Below, piece after piece: positions 32,974-41,022 of a stretch of 64,000 nt of DNA. The notes beneath the pieces were generated by a model. That model was not told the origin of the DNA and did not search any database. It saw nothing but the letters and a program-made list of their open reading frames with translations. This DNA comes from Phyllobacterium sp. 21LDTY02-6 (GTDB taxonomy: Bacteria > Pseudomonadota > Alphaproteobacteria > Rhizobiales > Rhizobiaceae). The position numbers and the translations under genes are program-made. Every line of letters begins with the position of its first letter. Position 1 is the first letter of the stretch. Location of the stretch: assembly GCF_023554255.2 (NCBI RefSeq), contig NZ_JAMJWD020000001.1:186001-250000 (forward strand), written 5' to 3'.

Positions 32974-33762
32974 CAGCGCGATACCGGAAGCGGTCGCGAC
33001 GTTCAGGCTGTCGAAGCCGTCCGACATCGGAATGCGGACGGTATGGAGCTTCTCCATCAGCGCCTTCGGCAGGCCGGCGCCCTCGGTGCCGAGCAGCAGC
33101 GCCGTTCGCCGTTGCGGCTCAACGGCGTTGATGCTCGCCGTACCCGATGGGCTGAGCGCATATATGCCGAAGCCGGCCGCCTGCATCGCAGCGATGATCG
33201 CATCGATGGAGCCTTCGCGCGCGAATGGCACCTTGAGCGCCGCGCCCACCGAAACGCGGATGGCCTTGCGGTAGAGCGGATCGCAGCTGGTTTCGTCCAT
33301 GGCGACGAAATCCGCCTCGAAGGCGGCGGAGTTGCGAAAGATGGAGCCCATATTGTCATGGTTGGAAATGCCGCAGAGAATGACGGCGAGGGCGCTTTCG
33401 CCGCAGTTTTCCAGCAGGGTCTGCAGCGAGGGCGGGGCGCGTCTCGATCCCACCGCCAATATGCCGCGATGGATGGGAAAACCCGCGACCGCGTCCATCA
33501 CGGCGCGCGTCACGCAGTAGACCGGCACATCGGGCGGGCACAGGCCGATCTGCTCGTCGAGCCCGGCAAGCCTGTTTTCCAGTATCAGCAGCGATTCCAC
33601 CGAGAAGGCGCGGCTGGCAAGCAGTACGTTCAGGACGACCTTGCCTTCGGCTATGAAACGCTTGTCGCGGCCGACGAGGTCGCGCTCGCGCACGGCCCTG
33701 TAGGGTGCAAGCCGCTCGTCCTGCGGATCATCGATGCGAATGATGCGGTCGGAGCCGTTCAA
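32944..33762 (-). CDS. SpoU/TrmH-family RNA 2-prime-O-methyltransferase
   Basis: A 272-residue SPOUT methyltransferase. Visible are the N-terminal substrate-binding part (FIAEGKVVLNVLLAS), motif I (LAVILCGISNHDNMGSIFRN), motif II (TALLLGTEGAGLP) and motif III (IPMSDGFDSLNVATASGIAL), which form the trefoil-knot SAM site. It should methylate a ribose in tRNA or rRNA; the target is not readable. Its stop overlaps the coiled-coil gene on the other strand, and its start overlaps the end of the HugZ-like gene by four bases (ATGA type), so the two minus-strand genes form an operon. Confidence 0.87.
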   Translation of the reverse strand: MNGSDRIIRIDDPQDERLAPYRAVRERDLVGRDKRFIAEGKVVLNVLLASRAFSVESLLILENRLAGLDEQIGLCPPDVPVYCVTRAVMDAVAGFPIHRGILAVGSRRAPPSLQTLLENCGESALAVILCGISNHDNMGSIFRNSAAFEADFVAMDETSCDPLYRKAIRVSVGAALKVPFAREGSIDAIIAAMQAAGFGIYALSPSGTASINAVEPQRRTALLLGTEGAGLPKALMEKLHTVRIPMSDGFDSLNVATASGIALSRLGRFSRL

Positions 33763-34508
33763 GATGCCGGCTTGGCCATGTTGAGGCCCTCGCGGGCTTC
33801 CCCCGCCATGCGGACCAGCGTGAGGTGCATGTCCTTGGCCGATGCGAGCGGTTCGCCGAAGAATATCCGCAGCACCTCATCGCCGTCGGCGAGATCGAAA
33901 CCATCGGAATCTATGCCGGTGATGCGCCAGTTGCCGTCGCGGGCCTGGGCGAAATAGCGGGCGTAGAGGGCGATCGCGTCGGCATGATCCTCGTTCATGT
34001 GGGTCACCGCATTCTTTTCCGCCGCCGCCAGTTCGTCGTTGACGGGGCTGAGGCTCAGCCAGTCCCCGGCGTCGAGCTGGTAGGCACGGCCAAAACCGCC
34101 ATTGAGCTTGGTGATGCCGGGCTCCAGCCGGAAAAAGCGGAAATCGCTCAGGCCGGAATAGAGCTTCGCCTTGGGCAGGTGCGAGAGATAGCGCCATTCG
34201 ATGCGCGCATGTTCGGCGCTGTCCCTGGCGATTTCGCGCGCACGGGCGCTGATGGTCATTCGCGGATGGGCCAGCGGATCGCCCTTGCCCAGTTCGCCGA
34301 CGAGGATGGAGCAGCGGGGATCGGCGCGAAGCGCGGGCGTATGCGCCGCCAGCGCCGAGACGAGGGTGACGGGCGTGCCGTCATGATCGGTGGATATGCC
34401 GATGCGCGTGGCGATGGGATTGCCCGTGCCGGGCTCGAGCGTGGCGATGACCGCGTGGCGGGCGCTCCGCATCAGGCGGCGCACCAGGCGGATGGCGCTG
34501 TCATCCAT
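33759..34508 (-). CDS. HugZ-like haem-utilisation / pyridoxamine 5-phosphate oxidase-fold protein
   Basis: A protein of about 249 residues with a split-barrel flavin-fold domain (LMRSARHAVIATLEPGTGNP; SILVGELGKGDPLAHPRMTI) and a C-terminal DUF2470 domain (NAVTHMNEDHADAIALYARY). This combination is typical of HugZ/HutZ haem-degradation proteins and plant chloroplast relatives. Haem binding is inferred. The start is uncertain: ATG 34508 has no clear ribosome site and TTG 34538 is an alternative. It is co-transcribed with the methyltransferase. Confidence 0.75.
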   Translation of the reverse strand: MDDSAIRLVRRLMRSARHAVIATLEPGTGNPIATRIGISTDHDGTPVTLVSALAAHTPALRADPRCSILVGELGKGDPLAHPRMTISARAREIARDSAEHARIEWRYLSHLPKAKLYSGLSDFRFFRLEPGITKLNGGFGRAYQLDAGDWLSLSPVNDELAAAEKNAVTHMNEDHADAIALYARYFAQARDGNWRITGIDSDGFDLADGDEVLRIFFGEPLASAKDMHLTLVRMAGEAREGLNMAKPAS

Positions 34509-34632
34509 ATCGCGCAGAACATCGTTTTTGTCGGTCAAGCCCTTGAACCCCGCGGCACTCTGTCGATGATTGATAGAGCCTCGGCAGCGGCTGAACAAGG
34601 CCTCAGGGAAGGAGAGTTGTCTGCGGCGCCCG

Positions 34633-34827
34633 TCAGGCGGCGATCGCCGGGGTCTCGTTGAGCCCGACATCGTCCATGCAGACCGCGAGAAGGTCGAGAT
34701 CGACGGGGCCGAATGTGCAAAGGACCGGCGCAACATCCTCGGCGGGGACTTCGAGTGCCATGAGCTCACGCAGCGCCTGCATGAGTGATTCGCGGGTGTC
34801 GTAACGCTGGTTTTGCATGCGCATCAC
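34633..34827 (-). CDS. Small conserved-looking acidic protein, 64 residues
   Basis: A short acidic protein from GTG 34827 (ATGs at 34824 and 34818 are alternatives; GAGGG lies upstream). It reads RYDTRESLMQALRELMALEV, then PAEDVAPVLCTFGPVDLDLL, and ends NETPAIAA. The helical pattern, the two Cys and the lack of low-complexity sequence favour a real gene over a chance frame. The competing frame (upstream extension of the HugZ-like gene) is Arg/Ser-rich and looks non-coding. Family unknown. Confidence 0.55.
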   Translation of the reverse strand: MMRMQNQRYDTRESLMQALRELMALEVPAEDVAPVLCTFGPVDLDLLAVCMDDVGLNETPAIAA

Positions 34828-35064
34828 TGCCGCCCTCGCAGCTCGTTGAATTGCAGCCGAATTTAACCAATAAGGGTAAACAAATCCTTAATTACGCCAT
34901 GATTGGAAAATTTCGGCGGTTGCAAGGGCGGAAATAAAGCCTTAATTTCAACCAGATATGTGTGGCTGTCTTAAAGTGTGATCATCTTGCCATTGTTTGG
35001 CCCCAAATCACACCATTCTGTGTTCAACTTCACCAGCAGGAAAAACAGCGATGAGAATTGCTTC
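34828..35064. promoter_or_regulatory. Divergent AT-rich region upstream of the cell-wall hydrolase
   Basis: An AT-rich region with TTAA tetramers near 34863, 34890 and 34942 and no gene. It must hold the promoters of the small protein and of the SleB-type hydrolase. Nothing more specific is visible. Confidence 0.35.
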
Positions 35065-36012
35065 GTGATCGGCGGTAAGTGGAAAATCCACTCTGTTGCA
35101 GGAATTATGGCGGCGGCGGCCCTCGTCAGCGGCTGCACCACGCAGAACGCGCAGAATGGCGGCAAGCCGGGTACGAGCGTCGCGTCCACCAGCACAAGAT
35201 CTTCGACCTATGCCTATACGCCGAGGGACAAGGAATGCCTTGAGCGGGCAATGTTCTTCGAGTCCAACCGTTCGAGCAAGGACGGCCTGATCGCCGTCGG
35301 CACGGTTGTGATGAACCGGCTCGATTCGGGCAAATGGGGCAATACGATCTGCGGCGTCGTCGGCCAGAAGGGCCAGTTCGCGCCCGGCGTGCTGACCCGC
35401 AAGATGAAGTCGTCCGCATTGCCGGATGTGCAGGCAGCGGCTGATGCGGTTCTCAAGGGGCAGCGCAATCCCAAGGTCAAGAACGCCATGTTCTTCCATA
35501 CTGCGGGCCTGCGCTTTCCCTACAAGAACATGCACTACACCGTTGTCGCCGGCGGCAATGCCTTCTACGAGAAGCGCAGCCGCAACCACAGCGCCGTGAT
35601 CGCATCACGCGAGGCGAGCCGGGCCGTGGCCAATGCCTATATTGCCAGCCTGAGGATGCGCGGCCAGCAGAACGTCCAGGTGGCGAGCGCCGACACGGGA
35701 CCGATAGCGACGCCGACAGGCGCAAGGGTCGTCCAGCAACAGCAGCAACAGCCCGTGCAGGTCGCCTCGGCCGAGATCGATCCGCGTCCGATGGCTTTCA
35801 CCACCGAGAGGCCCGCCGCACAGGGCGCGGCCGAAGCCAATACGCTGCAGGCACAGGGCCAGGCAGTCCAGGCCAATCAGTCGCAAGCTGGCCAGGAGAA
35901 CATCCAGACCGCATCGGCGCCGGCAGGAATGCTCGCCTATGAGGCCCCAACCAGCGAAAGCGTCGATGCGATAGGACAGATGCTGCTGGCGCAGGATCGG
36001 CCGGCGCTTTAG
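35065..36012 (+). CDS. SleB-type cell-wall hydrolase lipoprotein
   Basis: A protein of about 315 residues. From GTG 35065 a lipoprotein signal is seen (KWKIHSVAGIMAAAALVSGC, lipobox VSGC). The SleB/Hydrolase_2 lytic domain follows (RDKECLERAMFFESNRSSKD with catalytic-type Glu; VVMNRLDSGKWGNTICGVVG; FHTAGLRFPYKNMHYTVVAG), to about residue 180. The C-terminal 120 residues are a Gln/Ala-rich, low-complexity tail with a Q run (VVQQQQQQP). It should cleave peptidoglycan glycan strands in remodelling. An upstream start at 34978 is possible but less natural. A strong terminator follows. Confidence 0.83.
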   Translation: MIGGKWKIHSVAGIMAAAALVSGCTTQNAQNGGKPGTSVASTSTRSSTYAYTPRDKECLERAMFFESNRSSKDGLIAVGTVVMNRLDSGKWGNTICGVVGQKGQFAPGVLTRKMKSSALPDVQAAADAVLKGQRNPKVKNAMFFHTAGLRFPYKNMHYTVVAGGNAFYEKRSRNHSAVIASREASRAVANAYIASLRMRGQQNVQVASADTGPIATPTGARVVQQQQQQPVQVASAEIDPRPMAFTTERPAAQGAAEANTLQAQGQAVQANQSQAGQENIQTASAPAGMLAYEAPTSESVDAIGQMLLAQDRPAL

Positions 36013-36030
36013 GCCCGACTATCGATATGA

Positions 36031-36058
36031 AAAATGGCCCGGACTTCCGGGCCATTTT
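36031..36058. terminator. Bidirectional Rho-independent terminator
   Basis: AAAATGGCCCGG and CCGGGCCATTTT form a 12-base perfect stem with a four-base loop (ACTT). A and T tracts flank it on both sides. It lies between the hydrolase and the convergent DUF930 gene. Confidence 0.88.
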
Positions 36059-36091
36059 CGTTTGGCAGCAGATTTTCACGACATCAGATTT

Positions 36092-36478
36092 TCAGGGCAC
36101 CAGATAATGGTGCTGCCATTCGTCATGCGGCACGACGGACCCGATCGAATACTGGAACGACAGGATCGTCATGTGGTCCGGCGAGGTGGCGCAGTTATAG
36201 GAGAGGTGGTACCACTCGCCCTTGCTGCGGAACGCTGCGCCGGGAGAACGGATCTTGTCGCCCTTGATCTTCGGTTCCTCGAAAGCGTAGGCGACGAGTT
36301 CGTCCGGCACGAGCCTGGCCGGGTCCTTGTGGATGCGCTCCATCGCCTCCAGGTCGCAGCGTTGCTCAAGCCGCGTCTGCGGATCGAGCTTCTGCAATTG
36401 CTGCGCGGCGGCATTGTCCATGGCGAAAGCCGGTCCCGTCAGGACGAGGCAGAGAATTGCAGTGCTTGCGAACTTCAT
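36092..36478 (-). CDS. Exported DUF930 protein
   Basis: A 128-residue secreted protein. Signal peptide KFASTAILCLVLTGPAFA (cleavage near residue 19), then LDPQTRLEQRCDLEAMERIH and SKGEWYHLSYNCATSPDHMT, the two Cys-containing blocks typical of DUF930. The paired Cys probably make a disulfide in the periplasm. Function is unknown. ATG 36478 is preferred over the open frame to 36553. It stands alone between a terminator and a lipoprotein gene on the same strand. Confidence 0.72.
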   Translation of the reverse strand: MKFASTAILCLVLTGPAFAMDNAAAQQLQKLDPQTRLEQRCDLEAMERIHKDPARLVPDELVAYAFEEPKIKGDKIRSPGAAFRSKGEWYHLSYNCATSPDHMTILSFQYSIGSVVPHDEWQHHYLVP

Positions 36479-36610
36479 TCCGTCACTTCCGCTCTGTTTC
36501 AGGTGCCGTATTTCAGGATGGGGCGAGCCGCTCGCCGGATGTCGACGGCACATGTTGCTTCAATTTGGACCAAATGATGGAAGGTCGGCATAATCCCGTG
36601 CTCCCGCCGC

Positions 36611-37285
36611 TCAGGAGCCGGCCGATTTGCGGCCCTTGTCGCCATTGGCGGCGATGTAGGCGTAAATATAGGAGAAGGATGGCTGCGCGGTGTTTGCCGG
36701 CTCGACCAGTCCGGCGACGCTGCCGAGCGAGGCGGCGTAATTGTTGCAGTTGAAGCCGAACATGCGCCACAGCGGCGGCCTGGCCATGTTCGCGCGGACC
36801 TTCGCCAGCAATTGCTGGTACTGGTTCTCGGTCAGCGACACGCGATAGGCCGCGCCGGGGGTGAAATGACAATCGGCATAGCTCGGCTTCAATTCGGCGG
36901 GCATGGGCACGATGGCGCCGCCATAAAGGCCGATCAGGCTGCCTTTCGGGAACAGGCCATTATACTGGCGCGTCACCGGATTTCCCTTTTCGTCCAGCCG
37001 CCCGAACACGACGTAGAGATGGCCGCTGGGGATGCCCGGCGACAGTCTCTGGCGGAACTCGATATAGGCCGGGTCGCCGGGGTTGGTACGATTGGCGGTG
37101 AGCTTCGCCGCCCCGCCATTCGGATTGCCGTGCGGCGCGCAGGTGAGGTCCGGCATCTCCGGCGCATAGGCGTTCATCGCTGCCGTCTGCGGCGGCTGCG
37201 CGGTGGACTGGCAGGCGGCGAGTGACAGGGAGAGCAGCGCGATGGCGATCGGGCTGCGAGCGGCACGGATGGATGAACTGAACAC
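36611..37285 (-). CDS. Lipoprotein of unknown function
   Basis: A 224-residue lipoprotein from GTG 37285: ARSPIAIALLSLSLAACQST with lipobox LAAC at about residue 22-25. The mature protein contains CAPHGNPNGGAAKLTANRTN, GHLYVVFGRLDEKGNPVTRQ, PSYADCHFTPGAAYRVSLTE and FGFNCNNYAASLGSVAGL. The last segment, a Cys-Asn-Asn next to a small-residue helix, is reminiscent of NlpC/P60-like or LRAT-like hydrolases (Cys nucleophile with His in GHLYVV), but this is speculation. A ribosome site is weak. Confidence 0.72.
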   Translation of the reverse strand: MFSSSIRAARSPIAIALLSLSLAACQSTAQPPQTAAMNAYAPEMPDLTCAPHGNPNGGAAKLTANRTNPGDPAYIEFRQRLSPGIPSGHLYVVFGRLDEKGNPVTRQYNGLFPKGSLIGLYGGAIVPMPAELKPSYADCHFTPGAAYRVSLTENQYQQLLAKVRANMARPPLWRMFGFNCNNYAASLGSVAGLVEPANTAQPSFSYIYAYIAANGDKGRKSAGS

Positions 37286-37309
37286 TTTGACCGTCTTTCC
37301 GTCTTCGAC

Positions 37310-37900
37310 TCAGTAAATATAGGGCAGGACGCGCCAGGTGCGGGCACGATAACGCGTATATTCGTCCGCGAAGGCTTCCTGCATCATTGTTTCTTCGGGC
37401 CCGATCCGGGCGAAGAACAGATAACCGAAACCCACGATGCCTGCAAACCCGGCAATGTAATTGGGCAGCAGCAGCGCCTGCGTCAATGCCAGCATCCAGA
37501 ATGCCGTATACATCGGGTGGCGCACATATCGGTAGATGCCGGTGGTGATCAGCTTGTGGTCCTGCTTCAGCTGCAGCGAAACCGACCACATGCGGCCGAG
37601 CGCCTTGTGCGTGAGGCGGAACAGGACGAGGGCGGCGATGCCCGTCGCCGCGCCAAGGACGAGCGCCACGGGGCTGGGCTGGTAGGAGGCGGCGGCGGGA
37701 AATCCGCTGAAGGCATAGATCGCCGGGATGATGCCAAGTCCGGTCAGCGAGACCGCAAGGCGCAGCGTGTCGGCGCCCTTGCGGCGATCGACCTGGAGCC
37801 TCGACTTGCGCGCGCGCCGGTCGAATGGCCACCGCAACACATACCAGCCGACGACGAAAAGCACCCAGAGGGTCTTTCCGGCAAGTGCAAGCGAAATCAT
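37310..37900 (-). CDS. Isoprenylcysteine carboxyl methyltransferase-like membrane protein
   Basis: A 196-residue membrane protein with about five hydrophobic segments. The C-terminal catalytic part matches the ICMT/PEMT class: LITTGIYRYVRHPMYTAFWM (the R-x-R/HP SAM-binding motif) and EETMMQEAFADEYTRYRART (E..F...Y..Y). It should methylate a lipid or small molecule; bacteria lack prenylated Cys proteins of the usual type, so the substrate is open. ATG 37900 overlaps the stop of the preceding lipase-like gene as ATGA, so the two are coupled. There is no own ribosome site. Confidence 0.8.
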   Translation of the reverse strand: MISLALAGKTLWVLFVVGWYVLRWPFDRRARKSRLQVDRRKGADTLRLAVSLTGLGIIPAIYAFSGFPAAASYQPSPVALVLGAATGIAALVLFRLTHKALGRMWSVSLQLKQDHKLITTGIYRYVRHPMYTAFWMLALTQALLLPNYIAGFAGIVGFGYLFFARIGPEETMMQEAFADEYTRYRARTWRVLPYIY

Positions 37901-39087
37901 GTGGCGGCAGTTCTCGCGATTTCCATCTCGGGTTCGGCCCGGACCTGGCTGTCGCAGGGCAGGCCGCCGCAAGCCGCGATTTCGGCGAAGGGCTGCGGGC
38001 CGCAAAGGATCGCATGCCAGGAATAGCGCGTGCGCTTGTCGACGCCGAAGACGAACTGGCGGTGGACGCGGAAGAAATTGCGGCGAATGGTGCGGTAGGA
38101 TTCTTCCCGCAGCTGGTTGCGGAACCGCACCATGACGCGCACCGGCGATTTTCCGCTCGACAGAGCGAGGTTTCGTATCGGGTCGGATTTATAGAAGTTC
38201 ATCGGGTCGGTGAGGGACTGGGCGTCGATCCATGCGGACTTGCTGCAGGCAACGGCGGCAACCGCCGCGCGCAGCTTCGACGCGGCGGGATGGAGAGCGA
38301 CCTTCAGCAGGCTTGAGCCGACGGTAAGCAGGCCATAGCGCCGCCGGGGATCCCTTGCCAGCGCCGTCGCCAGGATCGGAAGCGCGCAGATGGCGCCGAG
38401 ACTATGGGCGGCGACGATGATCTCCGTCTCCGGCGAGGCGCTGCTGATGCGCGCGGCGGCATCGGAAATGACCTTGTCCATCTTCGCCATGACCTGCGGC
38501 CGCTTGCCGCGCGCCATGTCCCGCGCGAAAGTCCAGTCATCCATCAGGAGGAGGAGGTGCATGTGGCGGGCCGCATGGCGGAACAGCAATATTGCGAGCA
38601 GCGGCGCCAGTATCCAGCCAAGCAGGCTGCCGGTGACGACGGTGCCCGCATAGGCCAGCGACAGGCTGATCGCCAGGATGCAGGCGATCGTCAGGATCGG
38701 ATAGAGAAAGAACAGGGCATAGCGCCAGCTCGTGGCGACGAAGCGGAAGAAGGTGCCGGTGACGATGAAGTCGATGAGGGCGAACAGGCCGCTGAACAGG
38801 CGGACCGCCGGGTTGCGCGAGGCGTAGAACAGCGTGATGTCGCCAAGGCCGTAGAGCAGGAAATCGGTCTCGACGGCCCAGTTTTCGCCGGAGGCCCGGA
38901 ACTGGAAGTCGCCGACCGCGACGCCATCCTCATCCGTGGCAACGGAGAGCGGGGCGGTTTCCTTCAGGTTCATGTCATATACGGGGGCGGTCTTCGCTGC
39001 CTCACGAATGAAGCGGCGATAATGAGCCACCACCGGCATATGTTCGAAGCCTGGCAAGAGTACCACCAGGCGTTTGACCGTCGACAT
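37897..39087 (-). CDS. Membrane-inserted alpha/beta-hydrolase-like protein
   Basis: A 396-residue protein. The N terminus VKRLVVLLPGFEHMPVVAHY is like the first strand and oxyanion region of lipases, the nucleophile elbow is probably AAHSLGAICALP (A-H-S-L-G), and between them lie two long transmembrane helices (about residues 105-165, FFRFVATSWRYALFFLYPIL onward). The C terminus is Cys-containing and polar. A membrane-embedded lipase or acyl hydrolase is the best reading. It is translationally coupled to the methyltransferase-like gene. ATG 39087 is the assumed start. Confidence 0.68.
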   Translation of the reverse strand: MSTVKRLVVLLPGFEHMPVVAHYRRFIREAAKTAPVYDMNLKETAPLSVATDEDGVAVGDFQFRASGENWAVETDFLLYGLGDITLFYASRNPAVRLFSGLFALIDFIVTGTFFRFVATSWRYALFFLYPILTIACILAISLSLAYAGTVVTGSLLGWILAPLLAILLFRHAARHMHLLLLMDDWTFARDMARGKRPQVMAKMDKVISDAAARISSASPETEIIVAAHSLGAICALPILATALARDPRRRYGLLTVGSSLLKVALHPAASKLRAAVAAVACSKSAWIDAQSLTDPMNFYKSDPIRNLALSSGKSPVRVMVRFRNQLREESYRTIRRNFFRVHRQFVFGVDKRTRYSWHAILCGPQPFAEIAACGGLPCDSQVRAEPEMEIARTAAT

Positions 39088-39903
39088 CCGATCCCTTCCG
39101 TAGTTCCAGGCGACGTTGAGGTCCTATCCAATCCCTTATAGAGGATTTTAGTGGAACTGGGTTAATAGAAAACTCCAACGCCATCAAGATTTCCCGCCAC
39201 TCCTACCCCAAAGAGCGCGTGACCTGCAAATTCCGGAGCTGGGAGGTAGTTCTGCGAGGTTTCAAATTTCAGCGCCCTCGTTTTTTGCAATCAATCCAAT
39301 TCCCTCATCCTGAGCCTGTCGAAGGGCGCAGCAACGTTTGTGCAGTCTCTTTTATGGTTGCATCAACATAGTGCGTGCTTCGACAGGCTCAGCATGAGGG
39401 AGGTGGGAGCTCAGCATGAGGGAGGTGTCGTGCAATCCCTTGTGCAGATGCTGGATACGGAAAATCCGCACCACGCCCGCTTGATTGCGTCTGGTCATTG
39501 GAATGGGGGGAGACGGGCGGTCTTCAGCGCGTCAGTAGGTATCAGGGTCGAGGTCCGAAGACCGCCCGCGACGTCTTTGCCTGCTGTTGTCACGCTTGTC
39601 AGACGCAACAACCCGGAAAACGAAGCGCTACCTCCGTTTCCTTCTGCAGTTTGCTTGATGGTCGGGGTTGTCACTTCCGACTATCCGGCAACGCCACCCT
39701 TTCCCAGCTTGTCGAAACAGCACCGGAAGCTGCTCCCCCACTGGAAAGGACCTGCACAGAATAACCCGGTTTCAAACAGGGGGGATAAGTTTTTTTGCGT
39801 GCCGGAAGGAAGAATGAGCGAAATCAGCAGCTTGCAAGGCAAAATATTTTTTTAGGCCGAGAATCTATCCCACCAGCAGGGCCATGAGAGGGAGGCGCGC
39901 CAA
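39088..39903. other. 816-base intergenic region with repeats and an inverted repeat
   Basis: No convincing gene. It holds a REP-like inverted pair (39302-39400), a direct repeat (39387-39427) and, further on, a perfect 12-base inverted repeat, CGGGCGGTCTTC at 39514-39525 against 39557-39568, with a 31-base loop and outer AGAC/GTCT pairing. The T7 run at 39790-39796 could end a transcript. An open frame from 39340 to 39855 looks non-coding. Confidence 0.45.
39302..39427. repeat. REP-like palindrome pair with a tandem duplication
   Basis: Arms at 39302-39324 and 39378-39400 are inverted copies, sharing CTTCGACAGGCTCAG and ATGAGGG with one mismatch. This CCTGAGCCTGTCGAAG type of extragenic repeat is widespread in alphaproteobacterial genomes. 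The right arm is then partly duplicated: GCTCAGCATGAGGGAGGTG occurs at 39387-39405 and 39409-39427. Confidence 0.75.
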
Positions 39904-40665
39904 TCACTTCGGGGCCATGCGGATGGCGCCGTCGAGCCGGATGGTTTCGCCATTGAGCATCGGGTTGTCGATGATGTGCAGCGCCAGCGCCGCATATTCC
40001 TCGGGCTTGCCGAGCCGCGAAGGGAAGGGGATCGAGGCGGCGAGGGAGTCCTGCACCTCCTGCGGCATGGCGAGCAGCATCGGCGTGCCGAATATGCCCG
40101 GCGCGATGGCCATCACCCTGATGCCGAAACGGGCGAGTTCGCGCGCCGCCGGGAGCGTCAGCCCGGCGATGCCGGCCTTCGAGGAGGCATAGGCGGCCTG
40201 GCCGATCTGGCCGTCGAAAGCGGCAACGGAGGCGGTGGAAATGATCACGCCGCGCTCGCCGCCTTCCAGCGGATCGAGCTTGGCCGCCCCGTCGGCGACG
40301 AGCCGCATCATGTTGAACGAACCGATCAGATTGACCTCGATCACGCGGCGGTAAAGCTCGAGGTCGTGCGGGCCGTCGCGGCCGACAATGCGGCCGGCAT
40401 TGGCGATCCCGGCGCAATTCACCAGCACGCGCGGCGTGCCGAGCTCGGCGCCGATCCGGGCAATGGCCGCCTCGGCCTCGGAGGCGCTGGCGACGTTGCA
40501 CGCGACGGCGATGCCGCCGATCTCCTGCGCCAGCGCCGTCGCCGCCTCGATGTTGATATCGACGATCGCGGTTCGCGCACCCGCCGCCGCCAGCGCCCGC
40601 GCCGTCGCTGCACCAAGGCCCGAGCCGCCGCCCGTCACAATTGCCGTCTGTCCGTCAAGCTTCAC
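39904..40665 (-). CDS. SDR-family 3-hydroxyacyl-CoA dehydrogenase-like oxidoreductase
   Basis: A 253-residue short-chain dehydrogenase. The cofactor motif is TGGGSGLG (TGxxxGxG), with Asp in AIVDINIEA indicating NAD+ preference, [10 protein letters not shown] as the NNAG equivalent, catalytic Ser in [12 protein letters not shown] and YASSK as the YxxxK motif. The spacing and the C-terminal [19 protein letters not shown] resemble type II (HSD10-like) 3-hydroxyacyl-CoA dehydrogenases. Start is GTG 40665 with AGGAG upstream; a short open extension runs to 40695. It stands alone. Confidence 0.85.
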   Translation of the reverse strand: MKLDGQTAIVTGGGSGLGAATARALAAAGARTAIVDINIEAATALAQEIGGIAVACNVASASEAEAAIARIGAELGTPRVLVNCAGIANAGRIVGRDGPHDLELYRRVIEVNLIGSFNMMRLVADGAAKLDPLEGGERGVIISTASVAAFDGQIGQAAYASSKAGIAGLTLPAARELARFGIRVMAIAPGIFGTPMLLAMPQEVQDSLAASIPFPSRLGKPEEYAALALHIIDNPMLNGETIRLDGAIRMAPK

Positions 40666-41022
40666 CTGGGCTCTCCTGTCATTTGCGGGCCGCATTCATG
40701 GATTTCGACTAGCACGAACGGAGTGGATTGGACAAACGCCCGGCTTGGCGCCCACAGCTCGGCTTTGCGCTCCGGTTTTGCGCTCAGGCGGGGCAAAATG
40801 CCCCCGATCGGCACGGGAGCGACGGTGGATTGGACGGAGATTTAGTGGAATCCACTGTTTTTCGATTTTCCAAGGGGCATTTTCCCAGAATTCCACATTA
40901 TGATTATTGGTGTGGGTTGACTGCGAAGGAATCTGCTTGCATTGCGACATGGCAAAGGCTTCCATGCACGCTCGATTGCGGGCATGGGGGCCTGCAACAA
41001 AAAACCTCTGAAGGTGGACACC
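40666..41022. promoter_or_regulatory. Upstream region of the dpp operon
   Basis: 357 bases between the SDR start and dppA. An AT-rich part (40840-40920) probably carries the dpp promoter. TAGTGGAATCCACTG at 40843-40857 contains an imperfect palindrome (AGTGGA/TCCACT) that could be an operator. No gene is seen. Confidence 0.4.

Noticed and set aside
39340-39855. A 171-residue open frame in the intergenic region
   Set aside because: It runs through REP-like repeats and an inverted repeat, has no ribosome site and no recognisable sequence.
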